A stretch of 37,851 nucleotides of DNA from JBFKOL01 sp041628815. GTDB lineage: Bacteria > Bacteroidota > Bacteroidia > Chitinophagales > Saprospiraceae. Position numbers and translations under genes: made by a program. Below are positions 1 through 8,200 of the stretch, in pieces. Under the pieces are notes generated by a model. The model had not been told where the DNA came from. It ran no database searches and saw nothing but the letters and a program-made list of their open reading frames with translations. The DNA lies in the NCBI GenBank assembly GCA_041628815.1, contig JBFKOL010000006.1:1-37851 (forward strand). The letters run 5' to 3'. Each line of letters opens with the position of its first letter. Position 1 is the stretch's first letter.

Positions 1-1
1 A

Positions 2-469
2 AAAGCAGCAGACCGACTCAATGATACGCAGATGCTGTGGTTTCGCACAGAAAAACCACCACATGAATTTTTCGACACGGAGAATGATCCACACGAAATC
101 AATGACCTCTCTTCCAACCCCGACTATTCGGCAGAAAAAGAAAAATTGGCCAAAGCACTTGAACATTGGCTTAGCTCCTTTGAAGATCTTAACAGAATGC
201 CAGAAACTGAACTCATCAAAAAAATATGGAAGACAGGAAAACAACCTAAAACGTCAAACCCACAAATTTCTGTAACGCCAGAAGGAGAAACAATTGTGTA
301 CTGCCAAACAAACGGTGCAACAATAGGCTATAAGCTCGCAAGAAAGAAAGAAGAACCCTGGAAAATTTATTCAGAAAAGATCCAAATGCAGGCGGATAGC
401 ACCTATGCCATTCTGGCACACCGAATAGGCTATTTACCAAGTGATGAAATCATCTATGTTAATAAATGA
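2..469 (+). CDS. Sulfatase, C-terminal part (5' end outside window)
   Basis: The frame is open from base 2, so this is the end of a longer gene whose catalytic domain lies upstream of the window. The visible part begins with a segment of the form RTEKPPHEFFDTENDPHEINDL, split here as RTEKPP then FDTENDPHE, which is the usual C-terminal landmark of arylsulfatase-A-type sulfatases in Bacteroidota. A further roughly 80 residues follow, with an ATIGYKL motif and an AHRIGY motif near the end, an extension common in sulfatases of this phylum. The family hydrolyses sulfate esters, mostly on polysaccharides, and usually acts in the periplasm or outside the cell. The catalytic Cys/Ser and the signal peptide cannot be seen. 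The gene ends two bases before the convergent thrC stop. Substrate unknown. Confidence 0.8.
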   Translation, partial: KAADRLNDTQMLWFRTEKPPHEFFDTENDPHEINDLSSNPDYSAEKEKLAKALEHWLSSFEDLNRMPETELIKKIWKTGKQPKTSNPQISVTPEGETIVYCQTNGATIGYKLARKKEEPWKIYSEKIQMQADSTYAILAHRIGYLPSDEIIYVNK

Positions 470-471
470 AA

Positions 472-1785
472 TTAATTTTTGAGCGACAACATGAGTTCTT
501 TAAAGGCAGCATAATCGCTGGAAACGGGAATTTTGGATTGTTGTGCTTCGCTAAGAGTAGAAAGAGCTTTGGGGACTGTCACATTCCCAACCAACTTTTC
601 AACTACAGGTAAAAACTTTGCAGGATGAGCTGTTTCAAAAGAAATAACCTGAGTGTCTTCAAACAAGCCAATGTATTCTTTTGATGCAAGGTACCCAACC
701 GCACCATGAGGATCAAGCAAGTATTTCTTTTTGTCGAAAACATCGACAATGGCGTTTTCTGTCGACACATCATCGAATGACATACCAATCAGCTGTTGAG
801 ACATAAGTTGCCAATCGTTTTGATACAACTCGAGCAACCGCAGAAAGTTTGATGGATCACCTACATCCATCGCATTGGAAATGGTTTGAATGGAAGGTCT
901 GGGCCGGAAAATTCCTGTTTGTAAATATTGTGGAACCACATCGTTTACATTGGTTGCCGCAATAAAATGCCTTACCGGTAAGGCCATCCTGGTAGCCATG
1001 ACACCTGCTGTCAGGTTTCCAAAATTTCCCGAAGGAACACAGTATGAGACGGGACAATTAGAACTTAAACCGCTGATAATCAATTGCTTATATGCCTCAA
1101 AATAATAAAAAGATTGCGGGAGCAACCGGGCAATATTGATTGAATTAGCAGAACTCAAGCAAAAATGACGGCACAAATCCCGATCTAGGAATGCAGACTT
1201 AACCAACTTCTGACAATCGTCAAATGTGCCTTCAACTTCGATAGCACAGATATTCTTTCCAAGGCAGGTGAGCTGCCTTTCTTGTAATGGGCTCACTTTG
1301 GATTTAGGGAAAAGTATATAAACATCAATGTGCTCAACACCCAAGAAACCGGCTGCCACAGCCCCCCCGGTATCTCCGCTTGTAGCGACTAAAATGGATA
1401 GTTTTCGGCTGTCCGTAGCTACCAGTCTCGACATCAATTCGGCCATAAATCGAGCGCCAAAATCTTTAAAAGCCAAAGAAGGGCCATGCCATAGTTCAAG
1501 GATTGAAAGACGGTCATCAAGTTTTACCAGCGGAGCAGGGAAGTTGATTGAACGATCTACGATTTGCCGGATTTCGGATGAAGTAAAATCAGGAGAAAGA
1601 AATGGACACGCCAGTTCAAACGCTATATCCTGGAATGACATTTCCACAAGGCTGTCCAGTACGGCCTTTTTCATATCAGGCAACTGGCACGGCATATATA
1701 AACCATTATCTGGAGGAAGACTTTCCAAAACAGCCGTGCGAAGGTCGACCAAATGAGATGTATTCTTTGTACTATAAAATTTCAT
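472..1785 (-). CDS. thrC: Threonine synthase
   Basis: PLP enzyme converting O-phosphohomoserine to threonine in the cytoplasm, the last step of threonine synthesis. The protein has 437 residues, a normal length for the family. The PLP lysine is K107 in the motif HGPSLAFKDFGARF (about residues 100-113), and the phosphate/PLP loop ATSGDTGGA lies at about 134-142. The N-terminus MKFYSTK with a following TAVLESLPPDNGLY segment is typical of the thrC family, supporting the ATG at 1785. It is the last gene of the leftward block thrA - superoxide dismutase - thrB - thrC, nine bases after thrB, and very likely cotranslated with it. Its stop is two bases from the convergent sulfatase stop, leaving no room for a separate terminator. 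Confidence 0.95.
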   Translation of the reverse strand: MKFYSTKNTSHLVDLRTAVLESLPPDNGLYMPCQLPDMKKAVLDSLVEMSFQDIAFELACPFLSPDFTSSEIRQIVDRSINFPAPLVKLDDRLSILELWHGPSLAFKDFGARFMAELMSRLVATDSRKLSILVATSGDTGGAVAAGFLGVEHIDVYILFPKSKVSPLQERQLTCLGKNICAIEVEGTFDDCQKLVKSAFLDRDLCRHFCLSSANSINIARLLPQSFYYFEAYKQLIISGLSSNCPVSYCVPSGNFGNLTAGVMATRMALPVRHFIAATNVNDVVPQYLQTGIFRPRPSIQTISNAMDVGDPSNFLRLLELYQNDWQLMSQQLIGMSFDDVSTENAIVDVFDKKKYLLDPHGAVGYLASKEYIGLFEDTQVISFETAHPAKFLPVVEKLVGNVTVPKALSTLSEAQQSKIPVSSDYAAFKELMLSLKN

Positions 1786-1794
1786 GCGCTGACA

Positions 1795-2736
1795 TTACAT
1801 TTTATAAGCCCCACGGGTGTTAATTTTCGACACGTAAGAGTCAGAAACAATGTCCTTCTGACTTAAAAAGTTGGACAATGTAGCGCAAACCCGTTCAGCA
1901 TCAGCACTGTTCCTGCAAAAACCAAACATACTGGGCCCGGCCCCGCTAATGGTAAAATTTAATGCACCAGCATTCATGGCCAAATCCTGAATATCATAGA
2001 AATGAGGGATCAATTTCGCGCGCTGCGGTTCAATGACATGATCTGTCAAACTTCTTTTCATCAATTCAAAGTCAAGTGAATAAAGACTTGCAACAAAACA
2101 TGCTATGTTGCCAGTCTGCCGAATAAGATTTTCAATGGAAACAGAGGAAGAAAGAACGGCTCGTGCATCCTTAGTAAGAATTTCAATATGCGGATAGACA
2201 AGTGCCACATAAAGACCAGAAGGAGCGGGGAGTTTGATAAAATCAAATGTTGCATTATCACGAATAAGCACAATTCCGCCGAGCAAAGAAGGTATCACAT
2301 TGTCTCCGTGGAAGGCTCCATCGGCAGCGCTTTCTCCCATCACGGCAAAAGGCACCAAGTCGCGTTTATTCAAAGGCCTTCCCAACAATTCATTGACAGC
2401 GAGGACTCCAGCCGCGGCACTTGCTGCGCTGGAACCCATACCGCTGCTAAAAGGCATTTTTTTATAAATCTGCAATTCAACGCCACTGTCGTTGTATGCC
2501 AGGTGCTCCAATAACTTCAGTGCACCATATCCGGCAGTATTCTGCTCGACAAGACGAGGAAGATCTTTCTTTGTTCCTGAAATACTGGTGATACGTAAAC
2601 CTTTTTGCTCGCATCTCCTGGCGACGATTTCATCACCGGGGCCTTCAATGGCAAAACCTAAAATGTCGTAACCCACGGCAACATTAGCGACCGTAGCAGG
2701 AGCAAAAACACGGACAGCACTCGGTAGCTTCTTCAT
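1795..2736 (-). CDS. thrB: Homoserine kinase
   Basis: GHMP-family kinase that phosphorylates homoserine with ATP, supplying the substrate for ThrC. The 313-residue length fits the family. The ATP-binding glycine/serine loop PFSSGMGSSAAS is at residues 95-106, the N-terminus carries the family segment APATVANVAVGYDILGFA (about 12-29), and the C-terminal GHMP motif ISGAGPSMF is near residue 270. It starts with ATG, 68 bases after the superoxide dismutase stop, and ends nine bases before thrC. A hairpin followed by a U-run lies in the gap to the dismutase gene, so thrB-thrC may be expressed at a different level from thrA, or from an additional promoter that I cannot place. Confidence 0.95.
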   Translation of the reverse strand: MKKLPSAVRVFAPATVANVAVGYDILGFAIEGPGDEIVARRCEQKGLRITSISGTKKDLPRLVEQNTAGYGALKLLEHLAYNDSGVELQIYKKMPFSSGMGSSAASAAAGVLAVNELLGRPLNKRDLVPFAVMGESAADGAFHGDNVIPSLLGGIVLIRDNATFDFIKLPAPSGLYVALVYPHIEILTKDARAVLSSSVSIENLIRQTGNIACFVASLYSLDFELMKRSLTDHVIEPQRAKLIPHFYDIQDLAMNAGALNFTISGAGPSMFGFCRNSADAERVCATLSNFLSQKDIVSDSYVSKINTRGAYKM

Positions 2737-2741
2737 ACATC

Positions 2742-2778
2742 AAAAAATAAAGGTAGCGCCCGCAAAGGTGCCACCTTT
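2742..2778 (-). terminator. Probable intrinsic terminator between the dismutase gene and thrB
   Basis: On the minus strand the 9-base arms AAAGGTGGC (2778-2770) and GCTACCTTT (2757-2749) can pair with one G-U wobble. They enclose a 12-base loop and are followed by TTATTTTTT-like sequence down to 2742. This is the form of a rho-independent terminator reading leftward from the superoxide dismutase gene. A shorter alternative hairpin (AAAGGTG/CACCTTT around 2764-2778) overlaps it, so the RNA could adopt two folds. It lies six bases upstream of the thrB start codon, where it would reduce read-through into thrBC. Confidence 0.55.
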
Positions 2779-2804
2779 TTTTTATTTCGACAGGTTTCAC
2801 AGGT

Positions 2805-3518
2805 TTACGCCATCCTATCCTCTACAGCGCTCCAATCAACAACGTTGAAAAAGTTAGCAATGTAGTCACCGCGTCTATTCTGGTAATTGAGGTAATAAGC
2901 ATGTTCCCAAACATCAAGGCCAAGAAGAGGTTTGCCTGGGTCGCCTACCAGCTGGCTCATTAGAGGATTGTCCTGATTAGGCGTGGAACAAACAAATAAA
3001 CCTCCTGATTCATTTTGACACAACCATGCCCATCCAGATCCAAATCGGCCAGCCGCAGCATCCGAAAAGACTTTTTTGAAAGATTCAAAACTTCCAAAAG
3101 CCGCATTGATGGCATCGGAAAGATTACCGGATGGATTTCCGCCACCACCTGGGGCCATACTTTGCCAAAAAAGAGAGTGATTAAAATGACCGCCTCCGTT
3201 GTTTCGGATCGAAGTATCTCCTTCGCCAACACCGACGCAAATTGCCTCAAGAGAAAGGCCTTCAAATCTGCTCCCCGGAAGTGCTGCATTAAGCTTGTTG
3301 ACATATCCAGCATGATGCTTTCCATGATGTATTTCCATGGTAAGGGCGTCGATATTAGGAACCAGTGCATCAAAAGCAAATGGCAAGGCCGGTAATTCAA
3401 ATGAACCATCTTCAGACTTTGTACCGTTGCTGGTTTCCCCTTTGCATGAGACCAAGGGACTTAAAGCCCCGGCAGCCATAATTACGGACGAAGTCTTGAT
3501 AAAAGTGCGTTTATCCAT
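2805..3518 (-). CDS. Superoxide dismutase, Mn-type by sequence, predicted lipoprotein
   Basis: Dismutates superoxide to oxygen and peroxide. The four metal ligands of the Fe/Mn family are present: H64 in MEIHHGKHH, H114 in FNHSLFW, and D202 and H206 in DVWEHAYY. The metal-selectivity positions look Mn-like: GGGHFNH rather than the Fe-type AAQVWNH, and Q182 in STPNQDNPL. The N-terminus MDKRTFIKTSSVIMAAG followed by LVSC (C25) looks like a Tat-like signal with a lipobox, although only KR and not RR is present. The enzyme is therefore probably exported and lipid-anchored, unlike the cytoplasmic form common in bacteria. The gene sits inside the threonine operon, 84 bases after thrA and 68 before thrB. 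Metal use is inferred and could be cambialistic. Confidence 0.92.
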   Translation of the reverse strand: MDKRTFIKTSSVIMAAGALSPLVSCKGETSNGTKSEDGSFELPALPFAFDALVPNIDALTMEIHHGKHHAGYVNKLNAALPGSRFEGLSLEAICVGVGEGDTSIRNNGGGHFNHSLFWQSMAPGGGGNPSGNLSDAINAAFGSFESFKKVFSDAAAGRFGSGWAWLCQNESGGLFVCSTPNQDNPLMSQLVGDPGKPLLGLDVWEHAYYLNYQNRRGDYIANFFNVVDWSAVEDRMA

Positions 3519-3602
3519 ATGTAATCTTTATCTACAAAATAACGGATTTTACTCATTTAAGCTGGGAATCCGAAAATACCTAAGAGCTCGTGCACAAAAC
3601 AA

Positions 3603-6065
3603 TCAAAAAATGACACTACCCAACTGGATGATCTCAGCAAAAACACCTGCAGCCGTAACATCTGAACCAGCCCCCGGGCCCTGTACAATCAGAGGGCGCT
3701 CCTGATACCGCGAAGTATGAAAGACAATCATGTTATCAGTACGCGCAAGATTAAAAAAAGGACTGTCAGCCCTGACCTCAACTAAGTTGATGGAAGCTTT
3801 ACCATTCTTAAGGGAAGCGAGATACCGCAGTTTTGCACCTTTGCGCTCCGCATTTTCAATCAAGTTGCCAAAATATACTTCGTGTTTTTCCAATTCCTTA
3901 AAAAACGCCTCTATATCCTTTGCCTCCATGCAAGATTGGGGCAACAAGGGCTCGACATGGACTTCGTTTGCTTCAAGAGGATATCCTGCAACACGGCTTA
4001 AAATGACGATTTTCCGTTTGATGTCTTGGCCTGAAAGGTCGTCACGAGGATCTGGTTCGGTGTAGCCAAGTTCACGGGCCTTAAGAATGAGTTCTTTAAA
4101 AGGACGACCAGCCTTGTAATTATTGAATATAAACGACAAAGACCCGGAAATAACCGCCTGAATTTCCTGTATGTGGTCACCGCTTTCAACAAGACCAGAA
4201 AGTGTAGACAAAACGGGAAGTCCAGCACCAACATTGGTCTCAAAAAGAAACTTCACATTGTTTCTTAAAGCAAGTCTCTTTAGTTCGACAAAAAAAGAAT
4301 ACTCAGAAGAAGCCGCCACTTTATTAGCGGTTGAAATAGAAATGCTCTGGTTGAGAATGTTGGGATAAATATGCCGGATTTCCAGGTTTGCGGTACAATC
4401 GACAAAGACAGAATTGGGAAGATTGAGCTTCTTCATGGCCTCAAGAATTCCCTCAAAACTGGAAGCGACGCCATGTTGGTCCAATGCTTTTTGCCAATTG
4501 GCAGGATCGATCCCGCTTTTATCAAAAAGCATTTTACGAGAATTTGCAATACCTACGATTTTTAGATCAAGGTGCTTATCATGAAGCAAGGTCTTGTATT
4601 GTTCAGCGATTTGCCGCAGCAAAGTGGACCCAATCAATCCCAGGCCAACCAAATACACATTAATACGCTTGTTTTCCGATAAGAAGAAAACATCATGAAC
4701 CAGATTCAACGCCTTGTATTCTTCTGATCGCCGGATGGCAAAACTGATGTTCAATTCTGAGGAACCTTGAGCGATCGCAACGACGTTGATCCCGTTTTGA
4801 CCAAGAGCCTTGAATAGACTACCTGCAACTCCGGGCACTTTCTTCATGTTCTCGCCTATTACAGCTATCAATGACAAGTCCGTTTCTGCCTTGACAGGTT
4901 TAATTTGTTCATTTTCGATTTCCTTGGCAAACTCAGCTTCAATAACCCTCGTTGCTGTTTTGGTTTCTTTGGACATGACAGCAAAACAAATTGAATGTTC
5001 AGATGATGCTTGGGTTATCATAATGACATTGATCTTATGAACACCAAGACAATTGAATAGCCTCGCTGCCGTTCCGGGCTTTCCAATCAGGCCTGTACCT
5101 TCTAAAGTAAGGAGGGAAATGTCTGATATTGAAGTCACGCCGGTAATGGTCTTCCTGTCGGCTCTTTGAATGTCTTTCCCAATGTATGTGCCCTTGAAAC
5201 CAGGGTTGAACGTGTTGCGGATATAAATTGGAACAGAGCGAGACAATGCAGGCTGTATGGTGGGAGGATAGATGACTTTGGCCCCAAAATGCGATAACTC
5301 CATTGCTTCATCATAACTGAGTTGAGCAATGGTATAAGCATTTTTGACTACCCTTGGGTTGGACGTGAGAACACCATTAACATCAGTCCAGATTTCCAGG
5401 GAAGTGGCATCCAGGGCTCCAGCCAAGATTGCCGCAGTATAATCCGACCCTCCCCGGCCAAGCGTTGTCGTTAGACCCCCGACATCTGAAGCAATAAAGC
5501 CGGTCACAAGCTGAACTGATTCCTCATGTTGCTTAAAATGAGTCCGGATAAGATCATTTGTCAGTTTGAAATTGACCTGAGCTTTTCCAAAATCTTTGTT
5601 CGTCTTGATAAGGTTTCTGGCATCCACATAGGCCGAAGGAATACCAATGGACTGAAAATAAGCTGAAATGATATAGACTGAATTCCTCTCACCGAAACTC
5701 AAAATATAATCCATCGTCCTGGGGGAGGCTTCCTGGACAAGGAATACTCCCTTTAGGAGGTTAAACAACACATCAAAATCTTGATTTACTGCTGCAAGGA
5801 CTTTTTCTTTTGCAGGGCTATCTAGAAGGCCTTCAACTGTTTCGAGATGTTTTTTTCTGATCTCCTCAGCTTTTGAAAGGTAACCCTCGTTTCCACTGGC
5901 GGCTTCGGATGCAGACAAAATCAACGCATCTGTAACCCCCCCCATGGCTGAAAACACAATACAGAGCTCCTCATCGAGAAGAACTCTTTCCTTGATAAGT
6001 CTGGCGAGATGCTTTATGCGCTCGGCATTGGCTACAGAAGAACCCCCAAATTTTAGTACAATCAT
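3603..6065 (-). CDS. thrA: Bifunctional aspartokinase / homoserine dehydrogenase I
   Basis: An 820-residue fusion catalysing the first and third steps from aspartate to threonine. The kinase domain opens with KFGGSSV (5-11) and has GRGGSD (203-208) and FGAKVIYPP (260-268). Two ACT regulatory repeats follow at about 315-460, each with a form of the IAQASSE / IAQGSSE segment. The NAD(P)-binding motif GLGLIGS (474-480) starts the homoserine dehydrogenase domain, which contains a TANKVAASS segment, GSLSFIFN and GYTEPDPRDDLSG. Length and order match the ThrA fusion of Enterobacteria and Bacteroidota. End-product control by threonine through the ACT repeats is expected from the family. It is the first gene of the thr block; 278 bases with two palindromes lie upstream. 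ATG start. Confidence 0.96.
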   Translation of the reverse strand: MIVLKFGGSSVANAERIKHLARLIKERVLLDEELCIVFSAMGGVTDALILSASEAASGNEGYLSKAEEIRKKHLETVEGLLDSPAKEKVLAAVNQDFDVLFNLLKGVFLVQEASPRTMDYILSFGERNSVYIISAYFQSIGIPSAYVDARNLIKTNKDFGKAQVNFKLTNDLIRTHFKQHEESVQLVTGFIASDVGGLTTTLGRGGSDYTAAILAGALDATSLEIWTDVNGVLTSNPRVVKNAYTIAQLSYDEAMELSHFGAKVIYPPTIQPALSRSVPIYIRNTFNPGFKGTYIGKDIQRADRKTITGVTSISDISLLTLEGTGLIGKPGTAARLFNCLGVHKINVIMITQASSEHSICFAVMSKETKTATRVIEAEFAKEIENEQIKPVKAETDLSLIAVIGENMKKVPGVAGSLFKALGQNGINVVAIAQGSSELNISFAIRRSEEYKALNLVHDVFFLSENKRINVYLVGLGLIGSTLLRQIAEQYKTLLHDKHLDLKIVGIANSRKMLFDKSGIDPANWQKALDQHGVASSFEGILEAMKKLNLPNSVFVDCTANLEIRHIYPNILNQSISISTANKVAASSEYSFFVELKRLALRNNVKFLFETNVGAGLPVLSTLSGLVESGDHIQEIQAVISGSLSFIFNNYKAGRPFKELILKARELGYTEPDPRDDLSGQDIKRKIVILSRVAGYPLEANEVHVEPLLPQSCMEAKDIEAFFKELEKHEVYFGNLIENAERKGAKLRYLASLKNGKASINLVEVRADSPFFNLARTDNMIVFHTSRYQERPLIVQGPGAGSDVTAAGVFAEIIQLGSVIF

Positions 6066-6090
6066 AGAGCAGAAAAACTTTCAAATGAGA

Positions 6091-6106
6091 TGTTGATACA
6101 TCAACA
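6091..6106. promoter_or_regulatory. Palindrome upstream of thrA, possible operator
   Basis: TGTTGAT-AC-ATCAACA is a perfect inverted repeat with 7-base arms and a 2-base centre, 25 bases upstream of the thrA start codon. A two-base centre is too tight for a good RNA hairpin loop, so a dimeric DNA-binding protein site is the more natural reading. A second copy matching at 12 of 16 positions lies at 6223-6238. The regulator is unknown. Confidence 0.4.
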
Positions 6107-6132
6107 AAACAAATTACAAATAATTATATGTG

Positions 6133-6231
6133 TTATGTAAATAAAAATACATGCCCAAGAAACGTCCGTAAAACAAGAGGTTTCAGCGCGCTCACCGCAT
6201 GATCCAAATTGAATACTTTAATCGTTGACAT
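6133..6231 (-). CDS. Possible small ORF (32 residues) upstream of thrA
   Basis: An ATG-started frame of 32 codons, beginning MSTIKVFNLDHAV and ending FLFT, lies in the 278-base gap before thrA on the same strand. Its middle is richer in G and C than the flanking AT-rich DNA. It is not rich in threonine or isoleucine codons (three Thr, one Ile) and no terminator-like hairpin follows, so it does not look like a classical thr attenuation leader. Its start codon lies inside the second palindrome. It may simply be a chance frame. I do not recognise a family. Confidence 0.2.
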   Translation of the reverse strand: MSTIKVFNLDHAVSALKPLVLRTFLGHVFLFT

Positions 6232-6238
6232 ATCAATA
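6223..6238. promoter_or_regulatory. Second, imperfect copy of the thrA-upstream palindrome
   Basis: CGTTGACATATCAATA shares 12 of 16 positions with the perfect palindrome at 6091-6106 (common core GTTGA-.A.A-TCAA) and is itself nearly symmetric (TTGA-CATA-TCAA). The two sites are 132 bases apart. A wider imperfect inverted repeat (CCAAAT at 6204-6209 and ATTTGG at 6238-6243) surrounds it. A paired-operator arrangement is possible. Confidence 0.3.
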
Positions 6239-6343
6239 TTTGGCACTATATCTATTTACGAGACAATCTTATGTAGAACAGATTATTGTCAAGAGAATAA
6301 ATGCTATACCCCAATATTTCCAAAATTTTATGATGATCAGCAC

Positions 6344-7675
6344 TCAGATAAATTGGTTGATGATATTTTCAAATAATTCTTGTTTGCCGCTGATTTGATT
6401 TGGCTCTTCAGATTTTATGGCAAGCAGATGAAGATCTTCCAGAGAAAGGTTTCCTTTTTCAAATGCGAGGCCTTTTCCAATGTCAAAAGAAGCATAGCGT
6501 TTCTTTCTCAATTGGTCAAACGAGGAGTGATCGATAATTGATTGTGCTGTAACCAACGCCCTTGCAAACGCATCCATCCCGCCAATATGAGCTAAAAATA
6601 TGTCCTCAAGATCCGTAGAATTGCGCCGTGTTTTGGCATCGAAATTAATTCCTCCTCCTACAAATCCGCCACTCCTAAGAAAAACGAGCATCATTTCAGT
6701 CAACTCGTAAAGGTTTACAGGAAACTGGTCTGTGTCCCAACCATTTTGATAATCACCCCTGTTTGCATCCATGCTTCCCAAAGCGCGAGCATTGGCGGCA
6801 ACCTGCATTTCGTGTTGCATGGTATGTTGGGCAAGGGTGGCATGATTGACTTCCAAGTTGAGCTTAAAGTCGTCCATTAGGTCGTATTCACGAAGAAAGT
6901 TTAAAACAGTAGCCGCATCAAAATCATACTGATGCTTAGAGGGCTCCATCGGCTTGGGCTCAATAAAGAAATATCCCTTGAAACCCTGTTTGCGCGCATA
7001 ATCTCTGGCCATCCTAAGGAATGTAGCCATATGATCCAGTTCTCTTCTCATGTTTGTATTCAGTAAGGACATGTATCCTTCTCTACCTCCCCAGAAGACG
7101 TAATTTTCTCCACGAAGTTTAATCGTAGCATCGATGGCTGTTTTGACCTGGGCGCCGGCATATGCTACAACACTGAAATCAGGGTTCGTCGACGCTCCAT
7201 TCATGTACCGTGGATGAGAAAACAAATTTGCCGTACCCCATAAGACCTTTACTTTGGAATCGGCCATCTTTTCAAGGGCATAATCCGTTATGACGTCTAA
7301 TCGCTTTTGAGTTTCGAGGAGGGTATCCCCTTCATCAACCAAATCAAGGTCGTGAAAGCAAAAATAAGACACACCAAGTTTAGTAAAGAATTCAAAAGCT
7401 GCGTCCATTTTGTCTTTTGCACGTTGAACCGGGTCCGGATCTTGAGACCAGGGATAGAATTTTGTGCCTCTGCCGAAGGGGTCACCACCATCATTGCAGA
7501 ACGTGTGCCAATAGGCCACTGCAAATTTGAAATGATCCGCCATGGTTTTAGTCCCTACCTGCTGGCCTGGGTTATAATATTTAAAAGCAAGGGGGTTGTC
7601 GGAACCAGTTCCTTCGAACTTAATTTTACCGATACCTGGAAAATAGACTTTACGGCCTGTTACGATGTCATTCAT
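6344..7675 (-). CDS. xylA: Xylose isomerase
   Basis: Metal-dependent isomerase converting D-xylose to D-xylulose (also glucose to fructose) in the cytoplasm. The 443-residue length marks the longer class II type. Catalytic and metal residues are all present: H108 and D111 in FCFHDLDLVDEG, E239 and K241 in FFIEPKPMEPSKHQYD, E275 and H278 in LEVNHATLAQHT, D303 in GSMDANRGD, D314 and D316 in NGWDTDQFP, and D346 in INFDAK. Start ATG at 7675 gives the usual N-terminus for the class. It follows gldH by 57 bases in the same direction. No xylulokinase, xylose transporter or XylR-type regulator is adjacent, so its wider pathway must lie elsewhere, unlike the usual xylAB arrangement. Confidence 0.96.
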   Translation of the reverse strand: MNDIVTGRKVYFPGIGKIKFEGTGSDNPLAFKYYNPGQQVGTKTMADHFKFAVAYWHTFCNDGGDPFGRGTKFYPWSQDPDPVQRAKDKMDAAFEFFTKLGVSYFCFHDLDLVDEGDTLLETQKRLDVITDYALEKMADSKVKVLWGTANLFSHPRYMNGASTNPDFSVVAYAGAQVKTAIDATIKLRGENYVFWGGREGYMSLLNTNMRRELDHMATFLRMARDYARKQGFKGYFFIEPKPMEPSKHQYDFDAATVLNFLREYDLMDDFKLNLEVNHATLAQHTMQHEMQVAANARALGSMDANRGDYQNGWDTDQFPVNLYELTEMMLVFLRSGGFVGGGINFDAKTRRNSTDLEDIFLAHIGGMDAFARALVTAQSIIDHSSFDQLRKKRYASFDIGKGLAFEKGNLSLEDLHLLAIKSEEPNQISGKQELFENIINQFI

Positions 7676-7732
7676 AGATGGAGATTTTCGATTTGGAGGA
7701 TGAAATTATGAAATATCCTCGTGCAGCCCTTA

Positions 7733-8200
7733 TTATTTCAAACCTGTACTTGGTTTTATCGATAGGCTTATTTCTGTAATTCCTTCGAGAAGGGTATCTC
7801 TGGAATACTGTATGACCTGGATTTTGCCAGGGGCCTCGAAGCTGCAAAATTTAGCGACTGGAACAGACAACGCACATGATGTACCCCGGCACTTACCAAT
7901 CCATTCGCCATAATTATCCATGAGTTGAATTGAAAACAAATCAGTATTCACACAATCAGGAAGCTTGTCGGAAAGTAATTTCAGGTATAGGTTTTCGTAT
8001 TGGTAATCCCTGTTATGCCGAAGTGATATAACGAGATCTCCAGTGGATTCCTCAAAACCTGGGAAGATAAAATCAAGGGTGTCTCTTTGGCTGAACCCAT
8101 TTATTGAAATACTTTGGACAAACAGGACAGGTTCATTGCAGGACCAAATTGTAAAAAAGGCCAGACAGGATATAATCGAAAAACAGGAATATTTTCTCAA
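7733..8200 (-). CDS. gldH: Gliding motility lipoprotein GldH-like
   Basis: A 155-residue protein with a lipoprotein signal (hydrophobic stretch about 8-19, then IWSC, lipid-bearing C21). The body carries features I associate with GldH: a DTLDFIF strand, then LVISLRHNRDYQYENLYL (about 56-73), and near the end GKIQVIQY and LEGITEISLSIKP. GldH is needed for gliding in Flavobacterium johnsoniae and accompanies the Gld/type IX apparatus; its exact role is unclear. The start is TTG inside a TTGA overlap with the dnaJ stop, the only start that keeps the whole signal peptide and implies translational coupling. Identification rests on motif memory, and a remote hypothetical lipoprotein is the alternative. 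Confidence 0.68.
   Translation of the reverse strand: MRKYSCFSIISCLAFFTIWSCNEPVLFVQSISINGFSQRDTLDFIFPGFEESTGDLVISLRHNRDYQYENLYLKLLSDKLPDCVNTDLFSIQLMDNYGEWIGKCRGTSCALSVPVAKFCSFEAPGKIQVIQYSRDTLLEGITEISLSIKPSTGLK

Noticed and set aside
1328..1756. 142-residue frame on the plus strand
   Set aside because: It is wholly antisense to thrC, has no family motifs and low-complexity composition; a shadow frame.
3450..3518. True twin-arginine (Tat) signal on the superoxide dismutase
   Set aside because: The motif is KR, not RR. Only a Tat-like lipoprotein signal is claimed, with the lipobox as the stronger evidence.
6066..6343. Classical threonine leader/attenuator before thrA
   Set aside because: The small ORF has few Thr/Ile codons and no terminator hairpin follows it.
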